A stretch of 64,000 nt of DNA, taken from Stappia sp. MMSF_3263 (GTDB lineage Bacteria; Pseudomonadota; Alphaproteobacteria; Rhizobiales; Stappiaceae). The notes beneath the pieces are model-generated. The model made no database searches. It was not told the DNA's origin and saw only the letters and a list, made by a program, of their open reading frames with translations. The stretch covers positions 1-64,000 of the forward strand of contig NZ_JASHIK010000016.1 of NCBI RefSeq assembly GCF_030733745.1. The letters run 5' to 3'. Positions 27,821-36,988 of the stretch are shown here, one piece after another. Made by a program: the position numbers and the translations under genes. The first letter of the stretch is position 1; each line of letters opens with the position of its first letter.

Positions 27821-29349
27821 ACGAGCTTCTGTCTCCGGAGGGGATGGCGGAGGCGGACGCGCTTGCCGTTGCGGGCGGCACACCGGGCATCGACCTGATG
27901 CGCCGTGCCGGCCTCGCTGTTGCCGACGCCTGCGCCCGGATGGTTCCGCTGGCGGCGCGGGTGCTGGTTCTTGCCGGGCCGGGCAACAATGGCGGCGACG
28001 GGTTCGTCGCCGCGACGGTCCTGCGTCGGCGCGGATACCGGATCGAGGTGCATCTGCTGGGCGCGCGCGAGCGGGTCGCGGGCGATGCCGCGCTGGCGCT
28101 TGAGGAGATGGAGGCGGCCGGCATTGCCTGCACTCAGCTGACCGCCGGTGGTGTCGCGGCGTCGCTGGCGACCGCCGGCATCGTCATCGATGCGCTGTTC
28201 GGCGCGGGCCTTGCTCGTCCGCTCACCGGGGTGGTCGCCGAGGCTGTGGATCTGGTCAACCTGTCCGAACTGCCCGTGCTTAGTGTCGACCTGCCTTCGG
28301 GCGTGGAGGGAGGGGGTGGCACGGTCCTGGGGACCGCCATCGAGGCGGATAGGACGGTAACCTTCTTCCGGGGCAAACCCGGGCACTACCTGTTTCCCGG
28401 CCGCCGGCTGCGCGGCATGCTGGAGATCGCCGATATCGGCATTCCCGATGAGGTCCTGCACACGGTCCACGAGGACGCCCGGGAGCGAACCTGGCGCAAC
28501 GATGCGCAGCTGTGGGGCATGGCGCTCCGCGAACCCGGCCCGGGCGATCACAAATATGCGCGCGGGCATGTGGTGGTCGTCTCCGGCCCGTCCCTTTCGA
28601 CCGGTGCGGCGCGGCTTGCGGCAGGCGCTGCCCTTCGCTCAGGCGCGGGACTCGTCACGGTGGCGACCCCGCCGTCGGCGGCACTGGTCAATGCCATGCA
28701 CCTGACGGCGGTGATGCTGCGCAAGTTCCAGGGGAAGGACGGGCTGGGAGACTTGCTCTCCGACCGCCGGCTCAATGCGGTCGCGATCGGGCCGGGGGCT
28801 GGTGCGGGCGCCGGCACGCGCGAACTGGCGCTGGTCGCGCTTTCTTCCGGCCTGCGGGCGGTGGTTCTCGATGCCGACGCGCTGACCGCGTTCGAGGAGG
28901 CATCCGGACAGTTGGCCCAGGCGATCGCGTCGCGGTCCGGCAAGCGCGCACGCGATGTGGTGTTGACGCCGCATGACGGCGAGTTTGCCCGCCTGTTCGG
29001 AGACGTGGACTGGGCCGGCGCGCCATCGAAGCTGACGCGGGCGCGGGCCGCCGCGCGACTGACCGGCGGTGTTGTCGTGCTGAAGGGGCCCGACACGGTG
29101 GTTGCCGCACCTGACGGACGCGCGCTGGTCAACGACAATGCGCCCGCATGGCTGGCAACGGCCGGATCGGGCGATGTCCTGTGCGGAATCGTGACCGGGC
29201 TGCTGGCGCAGGGCGCGCCGGCGTTCGAGGCGGCCGCGGCGGCTGTCTGGCTGCACGGACGGGCTGGCGTTCTGGCCGGTCCGGCGCTGACGGCCGAGGA
29301 TCTTGAGCCGGCGTTGCGCCTGGCGCTCGGCGAACACTTCGCCGGTTAG
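27817..29349 (+). CDS. nnr: Bifunctional NAD(P)H-hydrate epimerase / ADP-dependent dehydratase
   Basis: This enzyme repairs damaged (hydrated) NADH and NADPH. The 510-residue chain joins an N-terminal YjeF_N epimerase domain (residues ~1-210, with VLAGPGNNGGDGFVAA as phosphate-binding loop and IVIDALFGAGLARPL) to a ribokinase-like dehydratase domain (~225-500, with TVATPPS, LTPHDGEFARLFG and TAGSGDVLCGIVTGLLAQG). Both active domains look complete. It starts with GTG 27817, overlapping the VOC stop codon. The classic fused form is usual in bacteria. Confidence 0.95.
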   Translation: MNELLSPEGMAEADALAVAGGTPGIDLMRRAGLAVADACARMVPLAARVLVLAGPGNNGGDGFVAATVLRRRGYRIEVHLLGARERVAGDAALALEEMEAAGIACTQLTAGGVAASLATAGIVIDALFGAGLARPLTGVVAEAVDLVNLSELPVLSVDLPSGVEGGGGTVLGTAIEADRTVTFFRGKPGHYLFPGRRLRGMLEIADIGIPDEVLHTVHEDARERTWRNDAQLWGMALREPGPGDHKYARGHVVVVSGPSLSTGAARLAAGAALRSGAGLVTVATPPSAALVNAMHLTAVMLRKFQGKDGLGDLLSDRRLNAVAIGPGAGAGAGTRELALVALSSGLRAVVLDADALTAFEEASGQLAQAIASRSGKRARDVVLTPHDGEFARLFGDVDWAGAPSKLTRARAAARLTGGVVVLKGPDTVVAAPDGRALVNDNAPAWLATAGSGDVLCGIVTGLLAQGAPAFEAAAAAVWLHGRAGVLAGPALTAEDLEPALRLALGEHFAG

Positions 29350-29440
29350 CGAGGCGAGGGCATCCCGGGCCGGCCGAAGTCTCCGGAAACCCGCGGCTCG
29401 CCGGGCGACCGCGGGTGGTGGACGGCTCCCGGATTTTCCT

Positions 29441-29468
29441 TTGACCCTGCCAAACGGGGTGTTATAGA
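29441..29468 (+). promoter_or_regulatory. Promoter of the tRNA-Leu gene
   Basis: TTGACC, 16 bases, then TATAGA lies about 35 bases before the mature tRNA 5' end. It is close to the sigma70 consensus and well placed for a strong stable-RNA promoter. Confidence 0.7.
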
Positions 29469-29502
29469 GGCCGCGCCTTGACTTTGGGCGCCTATGCACG
29501 TC

Positions 29503-29587
29503 GCGGGCGTGGTGGAACTGGTAGACACGCCAGATTTAGGTTCTGGTGGCGCACGCCGTGGGGGTTCAAGTCCCTCCGCCCGCACCA
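29503..29587 (+). tRNA. tRNA-Leu (anticodon UAG)
   Basis: An 85-nucleotide class II tRNA with a 7-bp acceptor stem (GCGGGCG with CGCCCGC), a long variable arm, the anticodon arm CCAGA-TTTAGGT-TCTGG with TAG as anticodon, a GGTTCAAGTCC T-arm and an encoded 3' CCA. It reads CUA and other CUN leucine codons. Confidence 0.97.
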
Positions 29588-29709
29588 CGTCAGGCCCGAA
29601 GCGATGAGCACCGGATTTTAGCGAACCCGGCCAAGCACTCCCGAGCCGGGGACCACAATCACACGAGCTGTCGGAAAGACGTTCTCGATCAAGGACGAAG
29701 CACACGACC

Positions 29710-31059
29710 ATGCAGGTAACCGAAACGCTGGCCGAGGGGCTGAAACGCGAACTGAAAGTCGTCATTCCGGCGTCTGAGCTTGCTAGCCGCCTCGACACCT
29801 ATCTTGAAGACCTCAAGGATAAGGTGAAAATCAAGGGATTCCGGCCGGGCAAGGTGCCGATGGCGCACATGAAGCGCATGTACGGCCGCCAGGCGACCGC
29901 CGAGATTCTCAACGAGATGCTCAACGAGACCACCCGCAAGGCGGTCGAGGAGCGGAACGAGAAGCCCGCGCTGCAGCCGGAGATCGACCTGCCGGAGGGC
30001 AACGCCGAAGCCATTCTTGAAGGCTCCGCCGACATTGCCTTCACGCTGAGCTACGACATTCTGCCGGAGTTCGAGATCATCGACTTCAAGACTGTCGAGA
30101 TCGAGCGCCCGATCGTCGAGATCGACGATGCCGAGGTCGATGAGCAGATCACGCAGATCGCTGCCAACAACAAGCCGTTCGCCACCAAGGACGGTGCGGC
30201 GGAAGACGGCGATCGCGTGCAGATGAGCTATCTGGGCAAGCTCGACGGAGAGCCCTTCGAGGGCGGCGCCGACGAGAACGGCCAGCTGGTGATCGGCTCC
30301 AAGCAGTTCATTCCCGGCTTCGAGGAGCAGCTCGTCGGCCTGAAGGCCGGTGACGAGAAAGTCATCGAAGTCAGCTTCCCCGAGGACTATCCGGCCAAGC
30401 ACCTGGCTGGAAAGGGCGTGACCTTCGACATCGTCGTCAAGGAAGTGCAGGCTCCGGGCGAGGTCGCGGTCGACGACGACTTCGCCAAGGGGCTGGGCCT
30501 TGAGGGCCTCGACAAGCTGAAGGAGATCATCCGCGGCCAGATCGAGAGCCAGTTCGGCGCGATGACCCGCCAGAAGGTGAAGCGCCAGCTTCTCGACAAG
30601 CTCGACGAGGTCTATCAGTTCGACCTGCCCGAGCGTCTGGTCCAGTCCGAGTTCGACGGCGTGTGGCGCCAGGTCGAGCAGGACATGGAGCGCTCCGGCA
30701 AGTCCTTCGAGGACGAGGAGACGACCGAGGACGAGGCGCGCGCCGAGTACCGCAAGATCGCCGAGCGCCGCGTGCGTCTGGGCCTCGTCCTTTCCGAGGT
30801 CGGAGAGAAGAACGAGGTCAAGGTGACCGACGAAGAGGTGCAGCGCGCCCTCTACGAGAAGGTTCGCCAGTTCCCGGGCCAGGAAAAGGAAGTGTTCGAG
30901 TTCTACCGGAGCAATCCGACGGCGCTCGCCAGCCTGCAGGCCCCGATCTACGAGGAGAAGGTCGTCGACTACATTCTCGAGCTTGCCAAGGTCACCGACA
31001 AGACGGTTACCAAGGACGAGCTGATGGCAGAAGACGAGGGCGACGAGACCGCCGCCTGA
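29710..31059 (+). CDS. tig: Trigger factor
   Basis: Trigger factor is the ribosome-bound chaperone and peptidyl-prolyl isomerase that meets nascent chains. The 449-residue protein has the ribosome-docking signature GFRPGKVP (residues ~44-51), an FKBP-type isomerase domain (~165-245, EDGDRVQMSYLGKLDGEPF and the VTFDIVVKEVQ strand) and a long helical C-terminal chaperone domain. The C-terminus is acidic. An AAGGACGAAG site lies 10 bases before ATG 29710. Clustering with clpP, clpX and lon is conserved. Confidence 0.97.
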   Translation: MQVTETLAEGLKRELKVVIPASELASRLDTYLEDLKDKVKIKGFRPGKVPMAHMKRMYGRQATAEILNEMLNETTRKAVEERNEKPALQPEIDLPEGNAEAILEGSADIAFTLSYDILPEFEIIDFKTVEIERPIVEIDDAEVDEQITQIAANNKPFATKDGAAEDGDRVQMSYLGKLDGEPFEGGADENGQLVIGSKQFIPGFEEQLVGLKAGDEKVIEVSFPEDYPAKHLAGKGVTFDIVVKEVQAPGEVAVDDDFAKGLGLEGLDKLKEIIRGQIESQFGAMTRQKVKRQLLDKLDEVYQFDLPERLVQSEFDGVWRQVEQDMERSGKSFEDEETTEDEARAEYRKIAERRVRLGLVLSEVGEKNEVKVTDEEVQRALYEKVRQFPGQEKEVFEFYRSNPTALASLQAPIYEEKVVDYILELAKVTDKTVTKDELMAEDEGDETAA

Positions 31060-31085
31060 TCCTTCGCCGGCCAGTGAAACGAGGA

Positions 31086-31114
31086 ACGGCCCCGGCACCA
31101 TGCCGGGGCCGTTT
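31086..31114 (+). terminator. Intrinsic terminator of tig
   Basis: A 12-bp perfect stem (31086-31097 with 31101-31112) with a 3-base loop and a short TTT. It separates tig from clpP. Confidence 0.85.
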
Positions 31115-31142
31115 CGTATCTCGGATCCTGTGGGTTTTAACC

Positions 31143-31170
31143 CTTGCCCGCGGCTGGCCAGTACCTATCT
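31143..31170 (+). promoter_or_regulatory. Putative sigma32-type heat-shock promoter of clpP
   Basis: CTTGCCC, 14 bases, then CCTATCT resembles the RpoH pattern (CTTGAAA-N13-15-CCCCATNT). Position is 160 bases before clpP, just after the tig terminator. Heat-shock control of clpP by RpoH is established in related bacteria. Confidence 0.4.
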
Positions 31171-31329
31171 TTCGGATCAAGGCGACATCCCTTATGTATG
31201 GGTGTCGCTTTTTTCGACTCAAGACCGATACAGAGACCGCTCCTTTCCGATCGTGCCTTGGCACCGTGTCCGAGAGATCGAGCCTTCAAGACGAAGGCAA
31301 GGGGCGTTCCTCCAGAGCATGGACGAGGC

Positions 31330-31971
31330 ATGAAGGATCCAGTCGATTTCGCCGTGAACTCACTCGTTCCGATGGTCGTCGAGCAGACGAACCGGGGCGA
31401 GCGCGCGTTCGATATCTATTCGCGGCTCCTCAAGGAGCGCATCATTTTCCTCACGGGCCCTATCGAGGATCACCTGGCGACGCTGATTTGCGCCCAGCTT
31501 CTGTATCTCGAGGCGGAGAACCCGACCAAGGAGATCGCGATCTACATCAACTCGCCCGGCGGGCTGGTGACGTCGGGTCTCGCGATCTACGACACGATGC
31601 AGTTCATCCGGCCGGAAGTGTCGACGCTGTGTATCGGCCAGGCCGCTTCCATGGGGTCGCTGCTTCTGGCGGCCGGCGCCAAGGGCAGCCGTTTCTCGCT
31701 GCCCAATTCGCGCGTCATGGTGCACCAGCCTTCCGGCGGGTTCCGCGGGCAGGCGGCGGATATCATGCTGCACGCCCAGGAGATCCTGAAGCTGAAGAAG
31801 CGGCTGAACGAGATCTACGTCAAGCACACCGGGCAGACGCTCGACCAGGTCGAGGCAGCGCTCGAGCGCGACAACTTCATGACGGCGGAGACAGCCAAGT
31901 CCTTCGGCATCATCGACGAGGTCATCTCCGACCGCTCGAGCCTTGCCGGCGGCGAGAGCAAGCCGAAGTGA
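31330..31971 (+). CDS. clpP: ATP-dependent Clp protease proteolytic subunit
   Basis: ClpP forms the 14-subunit serine-protease chamber used with ClpX and ClpA. From ATG 31330 it has 213 residues starting [20 protein letters not shown], with the usual short propeptide region before [14 protein letters not shown]. The catalytic triad is Ser107 (GQAASMGS), His132 (MVHQPSGG) and Asp181 (ERDNFM), matching E. coli. An in-frame ATG at 31144 would add 62 residues unlike ClpP. clpX follows after 246 bases. Confidence 0.97.
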   Translation: MKDPVDFAVNSLVPMVVEQTNRGERAFDIYSRLLKERIIFLTGPIEDHLATLICAQLLYLEAENPTKEIAIYINSPGGLVTSGLAIYDTMQFIRPEVSTLCIGQAASMGSLLLAAGAKGSRFSLPNSRVMVHQPSGGFRGQAADIMLHAQEILKLKKRLNEIYVKHTGQTLDQVEAALERDNFMTAETAKSFGIIDEVISDRSSLAGGESKPK

Positions 31972-32084
31972 TGTAACGGACTACGGGAAGGCCGCGAATC
32001 GATGGATGTTGCGGCTTCCTACCGTCGGGCAAAACCGGCGCCATGCGTTCGCCTTAAACGTATATTGATTTTTGAGGTGGAAGC

Positions 32085-32153
32085 ATGATGACAATTGCGG
32101 GACGAGTGCGGGCGCGTCGTAGGTCCGGTTCCGGGAAAGAGATGGACGTTTGA
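32085..32153 (+). CDS. Possible 22-residue leader peptide before clpX
   Basis: Between clpP and clpX, two adjacent ATG codons (32085, 32088) follow a good GAGGTGG ribosome binding site. They open a short frame of 22 codons, very rich in Arg, ending in TGA at 32151-32153, 64 bases before clpX. An A+T-rich TATATT lies just upstream. It could be a regulatory leader or chance. No family is known to me. Confidence 0.3.
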   Translation: MMTIAGRVRARRRSGSGKEMDV

Positions 32154-32217
32154 ACGTTCATCTCGCCAAGACACAGCGGAAGACCGGTAGTCTTCCGAAC
32201 CACGCGGGGTTTACCTG

Positions 32218-33483
32218 ATGACTAAAGCCAGCGGCGGCGACTCGAAAAACACGCTCTACTGCTCTTTCTGCGGAAAGAGCCAGCACGAAGTGCGCAAGTT
32301 GATCGCCGGCCCCACCGTTTTCATCTGCGACGAATGCGTCGAGCTGTGCATGGACATCATTCGCGAGGAGAACAAGTCCTCGCTGGTGAAGTCGCGCGAC
32401 GGCATTCCGACGCCGCAGGAGATTCGTGCCGTTCTCGACGACTACGTGATCGGGCAGGGTCCGGCCAAGAAGGTTCTCTCGGTCGCGGTGCACAACCACT
32501 ACAAGCGGCTCAATCACGCGTCGAAGAACAACGACGTCGAACTGGCGAAGTCGAATATCCTGCTCGTCGGCCCGACAGGCTGCGGCAAGACGCTGCTCGC
32601 CCAGACGCTGGCGCGGATTCTCGACGTGCCGTTCACGATGGCCGACGCAACGACCCTGACCGAGGCCGGTTATGTCGGCGAGGATGTCGAGAACATCATC
32701 CTGAAGCTGCTCCAGTCGGCCGACTACAATGTCGAGCGGGCGCAGCGCGGCATCGTCTATATCGATGAGGTCGACAAGATCAGCCGCAAGGCCGACAACC
32801 CGTCGATCACGCGCGACGTGTCGGGCGAGGGCGTTCAGCAGGCGCTTCTGAAGATCATGGAAGGCACGGTCGCCAGCGTGCCGCCGCAGGGTGGACGCAA
32901 GCATCCGCAGCAGGAATTCCTGCAGGTGGACACGACCAACATCCTGTTTATTTGCGGCGGCGCCTTCGCCGGCCTGGAGAAGATCATCTCCGACCGCAGC
33001 CGCAAGACCTCGATCGGCTTCAAGGCCAATGTCGAGGCGCCGGAAGACCGGCGAACCGGCGAGCTGTTCAGCGAGCTGGAGCCCGAGGATCTGCTGAAGT
33101 TCGGCCTGATCCCGGAATTCGTCGGCCGCCTGCCGGTGATCGCGACGCTTGGCGACCTCGACGAGGAAGCCCTGGTCGAGATCCTCACCGAGCCGAAGAA
33201 CGCACTGGTCAAGCAGTACCAGCGGCTGTTCGAGATGGAGAATGTCGAGCTCACCTATCACGAGGAAGCGCTCAAGGCGGTCGCCCGCAAGGCGATCGAG
33301 CGCAAGACCGGTGCGCGCGGACTGCGCTCCATCCTCGAGGCGATCCTGCTCGACACGATGTACGAACTTCCCGGCCTCAAGGGCGTCAAGGAAGTCGTGA
33401 TCTCGGCCGAGGTCGTGACCGGCGAGGCCCGCCCGCTCTACATCTACGAGGACCGGGCGGAGAATTCCGCGACGACGGCCTGA
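32218..33483 (+). CDS. clpX: ATP-dependent Clp protease ATP-binding subunit ClpX
   Basis: ClpX is the hexameric AAA+ unfoldase that feeds substrates to ClpP. The 421-residue protein has the N-terminal zinc-binding domain with Cys15, Cys18, Cys37 and Cys40, the Walker A motif GPTGCGKT, the pore loop GYVGEDVE and the ClpP-docking IGF loop in KTSIGFKAN. All functional motifs are intact and length is normal. A strong terminator follows. Confidence 0.98.
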   Translation: MTKASGGDSKNTLYCSFCGKSQHEVRKLIAGPTVFICDECVELCMDIIREENKSSLVKSRDGIPTPQEIRAVLDDYVIGQGPAKKVLSVAVHNHYKRLNHASKNNDVELAKSNILLVGPTGCGKTLLAQTLARILDVPFTMADATTLTEAGYVGEDVENIILKLLQSADYNVERAQRGIVYIDEVDKISRKADNPSITRDVSGEGVQQALLKIMEGTVASVPPQGGRKHPQQEFLQVDTTNILFICGGAFAGLEKIISDRSRKTSIGFKANVEAPEDRRTGELFSELEPEDLLKFGLIPEFVGRLPVIATLGDLDEEALVEILTEPKNALVKQYQRLFEMENVELTYHEEALKAVARKAIERKTGARGLRSILEAILLDTMYELPGLKGVKEVVISAEVVTGEARPLYIYEDRAENSATTA

Positions 33484-33509
33484 TCCGCTGTCTTTGCGCG
33501 TGTAACGAG

Positions 33510-33542
33510 AGACCCCGGACCGCTTGCGGTTCGGGGTCTTTT
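33510..33542 (+). terminator. Intrinsic terminator of clpX
   Basis: A stem of about 13 bp with one G-T pair (33510-33523 with 33526-33539) is followed by TTTT. Confidence 0.9.
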
Positions 33543-33725
33543 CGTGTCCGTCAGTTGCCGCCGGGGCATATCTTCACCGGCTCAGGAACCATTTGCAGGC
33601 GGTGGCGGCGTAAACGAGCGGGATTTCCACCGTTTGATCCTGTGTGAACCGCAGTTTTTCGGCGAATCAGACCGCATTGGGCGTAGTCTTGTGACACTGC
33701 GGGGCGAACGCGCGAACGGCGCGCC

Positions 33726-33756
33726 TTGACACGCTGGAGGGGGCTCGCCACCTATT
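33726..33756 (+). promoter_or_regulatory. Putative promoter of lon
   Basis: A perfect TTGACA (33726-33731) preceded by CC is followed 19 bases later by CCTATT. The spacing is long for sigma70 and for RpoH, so the -10 assignment is weak. Confidence 0.35.
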
Positions 33757-33954
33757 GGCATAACAGGCAAGCGGGGCGACCGCCGCCGTGCCCGGAAAAC
33801 GGGGCAGCGGAGATCGGCCAGCCAGGAGACCGAACGTGCATACACGGCGACACTCGCCGGGCGTGCGCAAAGGCCATCCGGCACCGCTTCCGGCAATGCG
33901 CCCGTCGTGTCTGCCACTCCCCGGGGCGGCGGGTTCGCAAGGAAAGGAAAACCC

Positions 33955-36378
33955 ATGACTGAGTTCGATGTGCGGCCCGAGGGCGAAGATGCGCTTCATC
34001 CCGTCCTGCCCCTGCGCGATATCGTCGTTTTCCCGCACATGATCGTGCCGCTCTTCGTGGGCCGAGAAAAATCGATCCGCGCGCTTGAAGAGGTGATGAG
34101 CGCCGACAAGCAGATCCTGCTTGCCACGCAGATGAACGCCTCCGATGACGAGCCGGATCCTTCCGACATCTACGAGATCGGCACGCTGGCGACCGTGCTG
34201 CAGCTGCTCAAGCTGCCTGACAACACGGTCAAGGTGCTGGTCGAGGGCGTTTCGCGCGCGAAGATCACCTCCTATACCGAGCGCAGCGACCTGTTCGAGG
34301 CCTATGCGAGCGTGCTGACCGACGAGGAGAGCGACTCCGTCGAGGTTGAGGCGCTGTCGCGCTCGGTGGTCTCGGAGTTCGACAATTACGTCAAGCTCAA
34401 CAAGAAGGTGTCGCCCGAGGTGCTCGGCGCGATCGGTCAGATCGACGACAATTCCAAGCTGGCCGACACCATCGCCTCGCATCTGGCCGTCAAGATCCCG
34501 GAGAAGCAGGAGATCCTCGCGATCACATCGGTTGCCGGGCGGCTGGAGCGCGTGCTCGGTCTGATGGAGAGCGAGATCTCCGTCCTGCAGGTGGAAAAGC
34601 GCATCCGCTCGCGCGTCAAGCGCCAGATGGAGAAGACCCAGCGCGAGTACTATCTCAACGAGCAGATGAAGGCGATCCAGAAGGAACTCGGCGACGGCGA
34701 GGAAGGTCGCGACGAGGTGGCCGAGCTGGAAGAGCGCATCACCAAGACGAAGCTGTCGAAGGAAGCGCGCGAGAAGGCCAACGCGGAGCTCAGGAAGCTC
34801 AAGCAGATGAGCCCGATGTCTGCGGAAGCCACCGTCGTGCGCAACTATCTCGACTGGCTGCTTGGGATCCCCTGGAGCAAGAAGGGCAAGGTCAAGCACG
34901 ACCTGAAACATGCCCAGGAGGTGCTCGATGCCGACCATTACGGCCTGGAGAAGGTCAAGGAGCGGATCGTCGAATATCTCGCCGTGCAGAAGCGCGCCAA
35001 CAAGCTGAAGGGACCGATCCTGTGTCTCGTCGGACCTCCGGGCGTCGGCAAGACCTCGCTTGGCAAGTCGATCGCCAAGTCGACGGGTCGCGAGTTCGTT
35101 CGCATGTCGCTCGGCGGCGTGCGTGACGAGGCGGAAATCCGCGGTCACCGGCGCACCTATATCGGCTCGATGCCCGGCAAGGTCATCCAGTCGATGAAGA
35201 AGGCGAAGAAGTCCAACCCGCTCTTCCTGCTCGACGAGATCGACAAGATGGGCATGGATTTCCGCGGCGATCCGTCATCGGCCCTGCTCGAGGTGCTGGA
35301 TCCGGAGCAGAATTCGTCCTTCATGGACCACTATCTGGAGATCGAATACGACCTTTCGGATGTGATGTTCGTGACCACTGCGAACACGCTCAACATTCCC
35401 GCGCCGCTGATGGACCGGATGGAGATCATCCGCATCGCCGGCTACACCGAGGACGAGAAGGTCGAGATCGCCCGCCGTCACCTGCTGACCAAGGCCGAGA
35501 AGGACCATGGCCTGAAGGAGGGCGAGTTCGAGGTCTCCGATGCCGCGTTGAGGCTGGTCATCCGCCGCTACACCCGCGAGGCGGGCGTGCGTAACCTCGA
35601 GCGCGAGCTGGCGACCCTCGCCAGGAAGGCGGTCAAGGAGATCCTGATGTCCGAGAAGCCGGCCATCAAGGTCGACGAGACGGTCGTCGAGGATTTCCTG
35701 GGCGTGCCCCGCTATCGCTACGGCGAGGCGGAACTGGAGGACCAGGTCGGTGTCGTCACCGGTCTTGCCTGGACCGAGGTGGGCGGCGAGCTGCTGACCA
35801 TCGAGGGTGTCATGATGCCGGGCAAGGGCAAGATGACGGTGACCGGCAACCTGCGCGATGTGATGAAGGAGTCGATTTCCGCGGCCGCGTCCTATGTGCG
35901 CTCGCGGGCCGTCGACTTCGGCATCGAGCCGCCGCTGTTCGAAAAGCGGGATATCCACGTTCACGTTCCGGAAGGGGCCACCCCGAAGGACGGGCCGTCC
36001 GCTGGCATCGCCATGGCCACCGCCGTCATCTCGGTGATGACCGGCATTCCGGTGCGCCGCCATGTGGCGATGACGGGCGAGATCACGCTGCGCGGACGGG
36101 TGCTGCCCATCGGCGGTCTCAAGGAAAAGCTCCTCGCGGCCCTGCGCGGCGGCATCACCACGGTGATGATCCCGGAAGACAATGCCAAGGATCTCGCGGA
36201 GATCCCCGACAACGTCAAGAACGGGCTCGAGATTATCCCGGTGGCGCGGATGGAGGATGTTCTGAAAACGGCTCTCGTGCGTCTTCCCGAGCGCATCGAA
36301 TGGGACGAGGCCGCGGCTGAGGCGGCGGCCAAGGCGGTTGTCAAGGACGACGATAGCAGCAAGCTCATCGCGCATTGA
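33955..36378 (+). CDS. lon: ATP-dependent protease La
   Basis: Lon degrades damaged and regulatory proteins in the cytoplasm. The start at 33955 (AAGGAAAGGAAA upstream) gives 807 residues. The N-terminal substrate-binding domain begins [16 protein letters not shown]. The AAA+ module has Walker [14 protein letters not shown] (~360) and Walker [11 protein letters not shown]. The C-terminal serine-lysine protease domain has Ser682 in [12 protein letters not shown] and Lys725 in GGLKEK, matching E. coli Ser679/Lys722. A 16-residue longer version from 33907 has no support. Confidence 0.98.
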   Translation: MTEFDVRPEGEDALHPVLPLRDIVVFPHMIVPLFVGREKSIRALEEVMSADKQILLATQMNASDDEPDPSDIYEIGTLATVLQLLKLPDNTVKVLVEGVSRAKITSYTERSDLFEAYASVLTDEESDSVEVEALSRSVVSEFDNYVKLNKKVSPEVLGAIGQIDDNSKLADTIASHLAVKIPEKQEILAITSVAGRLERVLGLMESEISVLQVEKRIRSRVKRQMEKTQREYYLNEQMKAIQKELGDGEEGRDEVAELEERITKTKLSKEAREKANAELRKLKQMSPMSAEATVVRNYLDWLLGIPWSKKGKVKHDLKHAQEVLDADHYGLEKVKERIVEYLAVQKRANKLKGPILCLVGPPGVGKTSLGKSIAKSTGREFVRMSLGGVRDEAEIRGHRRTYIGSMPGKVIQSMKKAKKSNPLFLLDEIDKMGMDFRGDPSSALLEVLDPEQNSSFMDHYLEIEYDLSDVMFVTTANTLNIPAPLMDRMEIIRIAGYTEDEKVEIARRHLLTKAEKDHGLKEGEFEVSDAALRLVIRRYTREAGVRNLERELATLARKAVKEILMSEKPAIKVDETVVEDFLGVPRYRYGEAELEDQVGVVTGLAWTEVGGELLTIEGVMMPGKGKMTVTGNLRDVMKESISAAASYVRSRAVDFGIEPPLFEKRDIHVHVPEGATPKDGPSAGIAMATAVISVMTGIPVRRHVAMTGEITLRGRVLPIGGLKEKLLAALRGGITTVMIPEDNAKDLAEIPDNVKNGLEIIPVARMEDVLKTALVRLPERIEWDEAAAEAAAKAVVKDDDSSKLIAH

Positions 36379-36394
36379 TCCACTGCTTATTCAC

Positions 36395-36429
36395 AAAAAA
36401 GGGGCCCCGACACCAGTCGGGGCCCCTTT
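36395..36429. terminator. Terminator of lon
   Basis: An 11-bp perfect stem (36401-36411 with 36416-36426), loop ACCA, AAAAAA on the left and TTT on the right. It starts about 20 bases after the lon stop. Confidence 0.9.
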
Positions 36430-36562
36430 GTCATGCAAAAAGGCCAAAAAATCGCGGATTTCTGCGCTTTTCGGCTTGCCACGGGCACGATTTCGCAAGA
36501 GTGTCCCTCCCCGAAGCCTGTCACGAATCGTCGGGCTTTCTGTTTCCAGGAAAGGGACTGCC

Positions 36563-36838
36563 ATGAACAAAAACGATCTGATCGGCTCGGTCGCAGAGAA
36601 GACGGGCCTCACCAAGGCGCAGGCCGGCGAAGCCGTCGACGCAGCGCTCGACGCGATCACCGGAACCCTGAAGAGCGGTGGCGAAGTCCGTATCATCGGC
36701 TTCGGCAACTTCTCCGTTTCCGCGCGCGCTGCCTCCGAGGGCCGCAACCCGCGCACCGGCGAGACGATCCAGATTCCGGCGTCGAAGACTCCGAAGTTCA
36801 AGGCCGGCAAGGGCCTCAAGGACGCCGTCAACGCCTGA
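36563..36838 (+). CDS. hupB: DNA-binding protein HU
   Basis: HU is the small dimeric nucleoid protein that bends DNA. The start at 36563, after GGAAAGGGA, gives 91 residues: MNKNDLIGSVAEKTGLTKAQ, then the IIGFGNFSVSARA strand, the DNA-gripping arm with GRNPRTGETIQIPASKTPKFKAGK, and the short C-terminal helix. The single-gene unit is enclosed by terminators and has its own upstream region. lon followed by hup is a conserved order. An IHF subunit is less likely given the RNPRTG arm and length. Confidence 0.95.
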   Translation: MNKNDLIGSVAEKTGLTKAQAGEAVDAALDAITGTLKSGGEVRIIGFGNFSVSARAASEGRNPRTGETIQIPASKTPKFKAGKGLKDAVNA

Positions 36839-36862
36839 AGGCAGACCGTTCTGATTTACCCG

Positions 36863-36897
36863 ACGGCCCCGCGGGCGAAAGCCCGCAGGGCCGTTTT
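36863..36897 (+). terminator. Intrinsic terminator of hupB
   Basis: A stem of 7 bp plus 6 bp with one mismatch between, a GAAA tetraloop and TTTT after the stem. Confidence 0.9.
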
Positions 36898-36988
36898 GCG
36901 TTTTGCGACCGGCTTTGCACTTGCGCGGGCCGGACTTGCCGTGGCCGGCGCGTGCTTCTAACTTTCCTTTTGGCAAGGATGGGGCGTC

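Larger units (their letters stand above)
33484..33954. other. Intergenic region clpX / lon, no gene
   Basis: The 471 bases contain the clpX terminator, then a putative promoter at about 33726, then a leader of roughly 200 bases before lon. Short open frames on either strand lack ribosome binding sites and any recognisable motif. Confidence 0.55.

Noticed and set aside
31984-32032. Terminator after clpP
   Set aside because: The inverted repeat has a bulge, a 15-base loop and no T tract; too weak to list.
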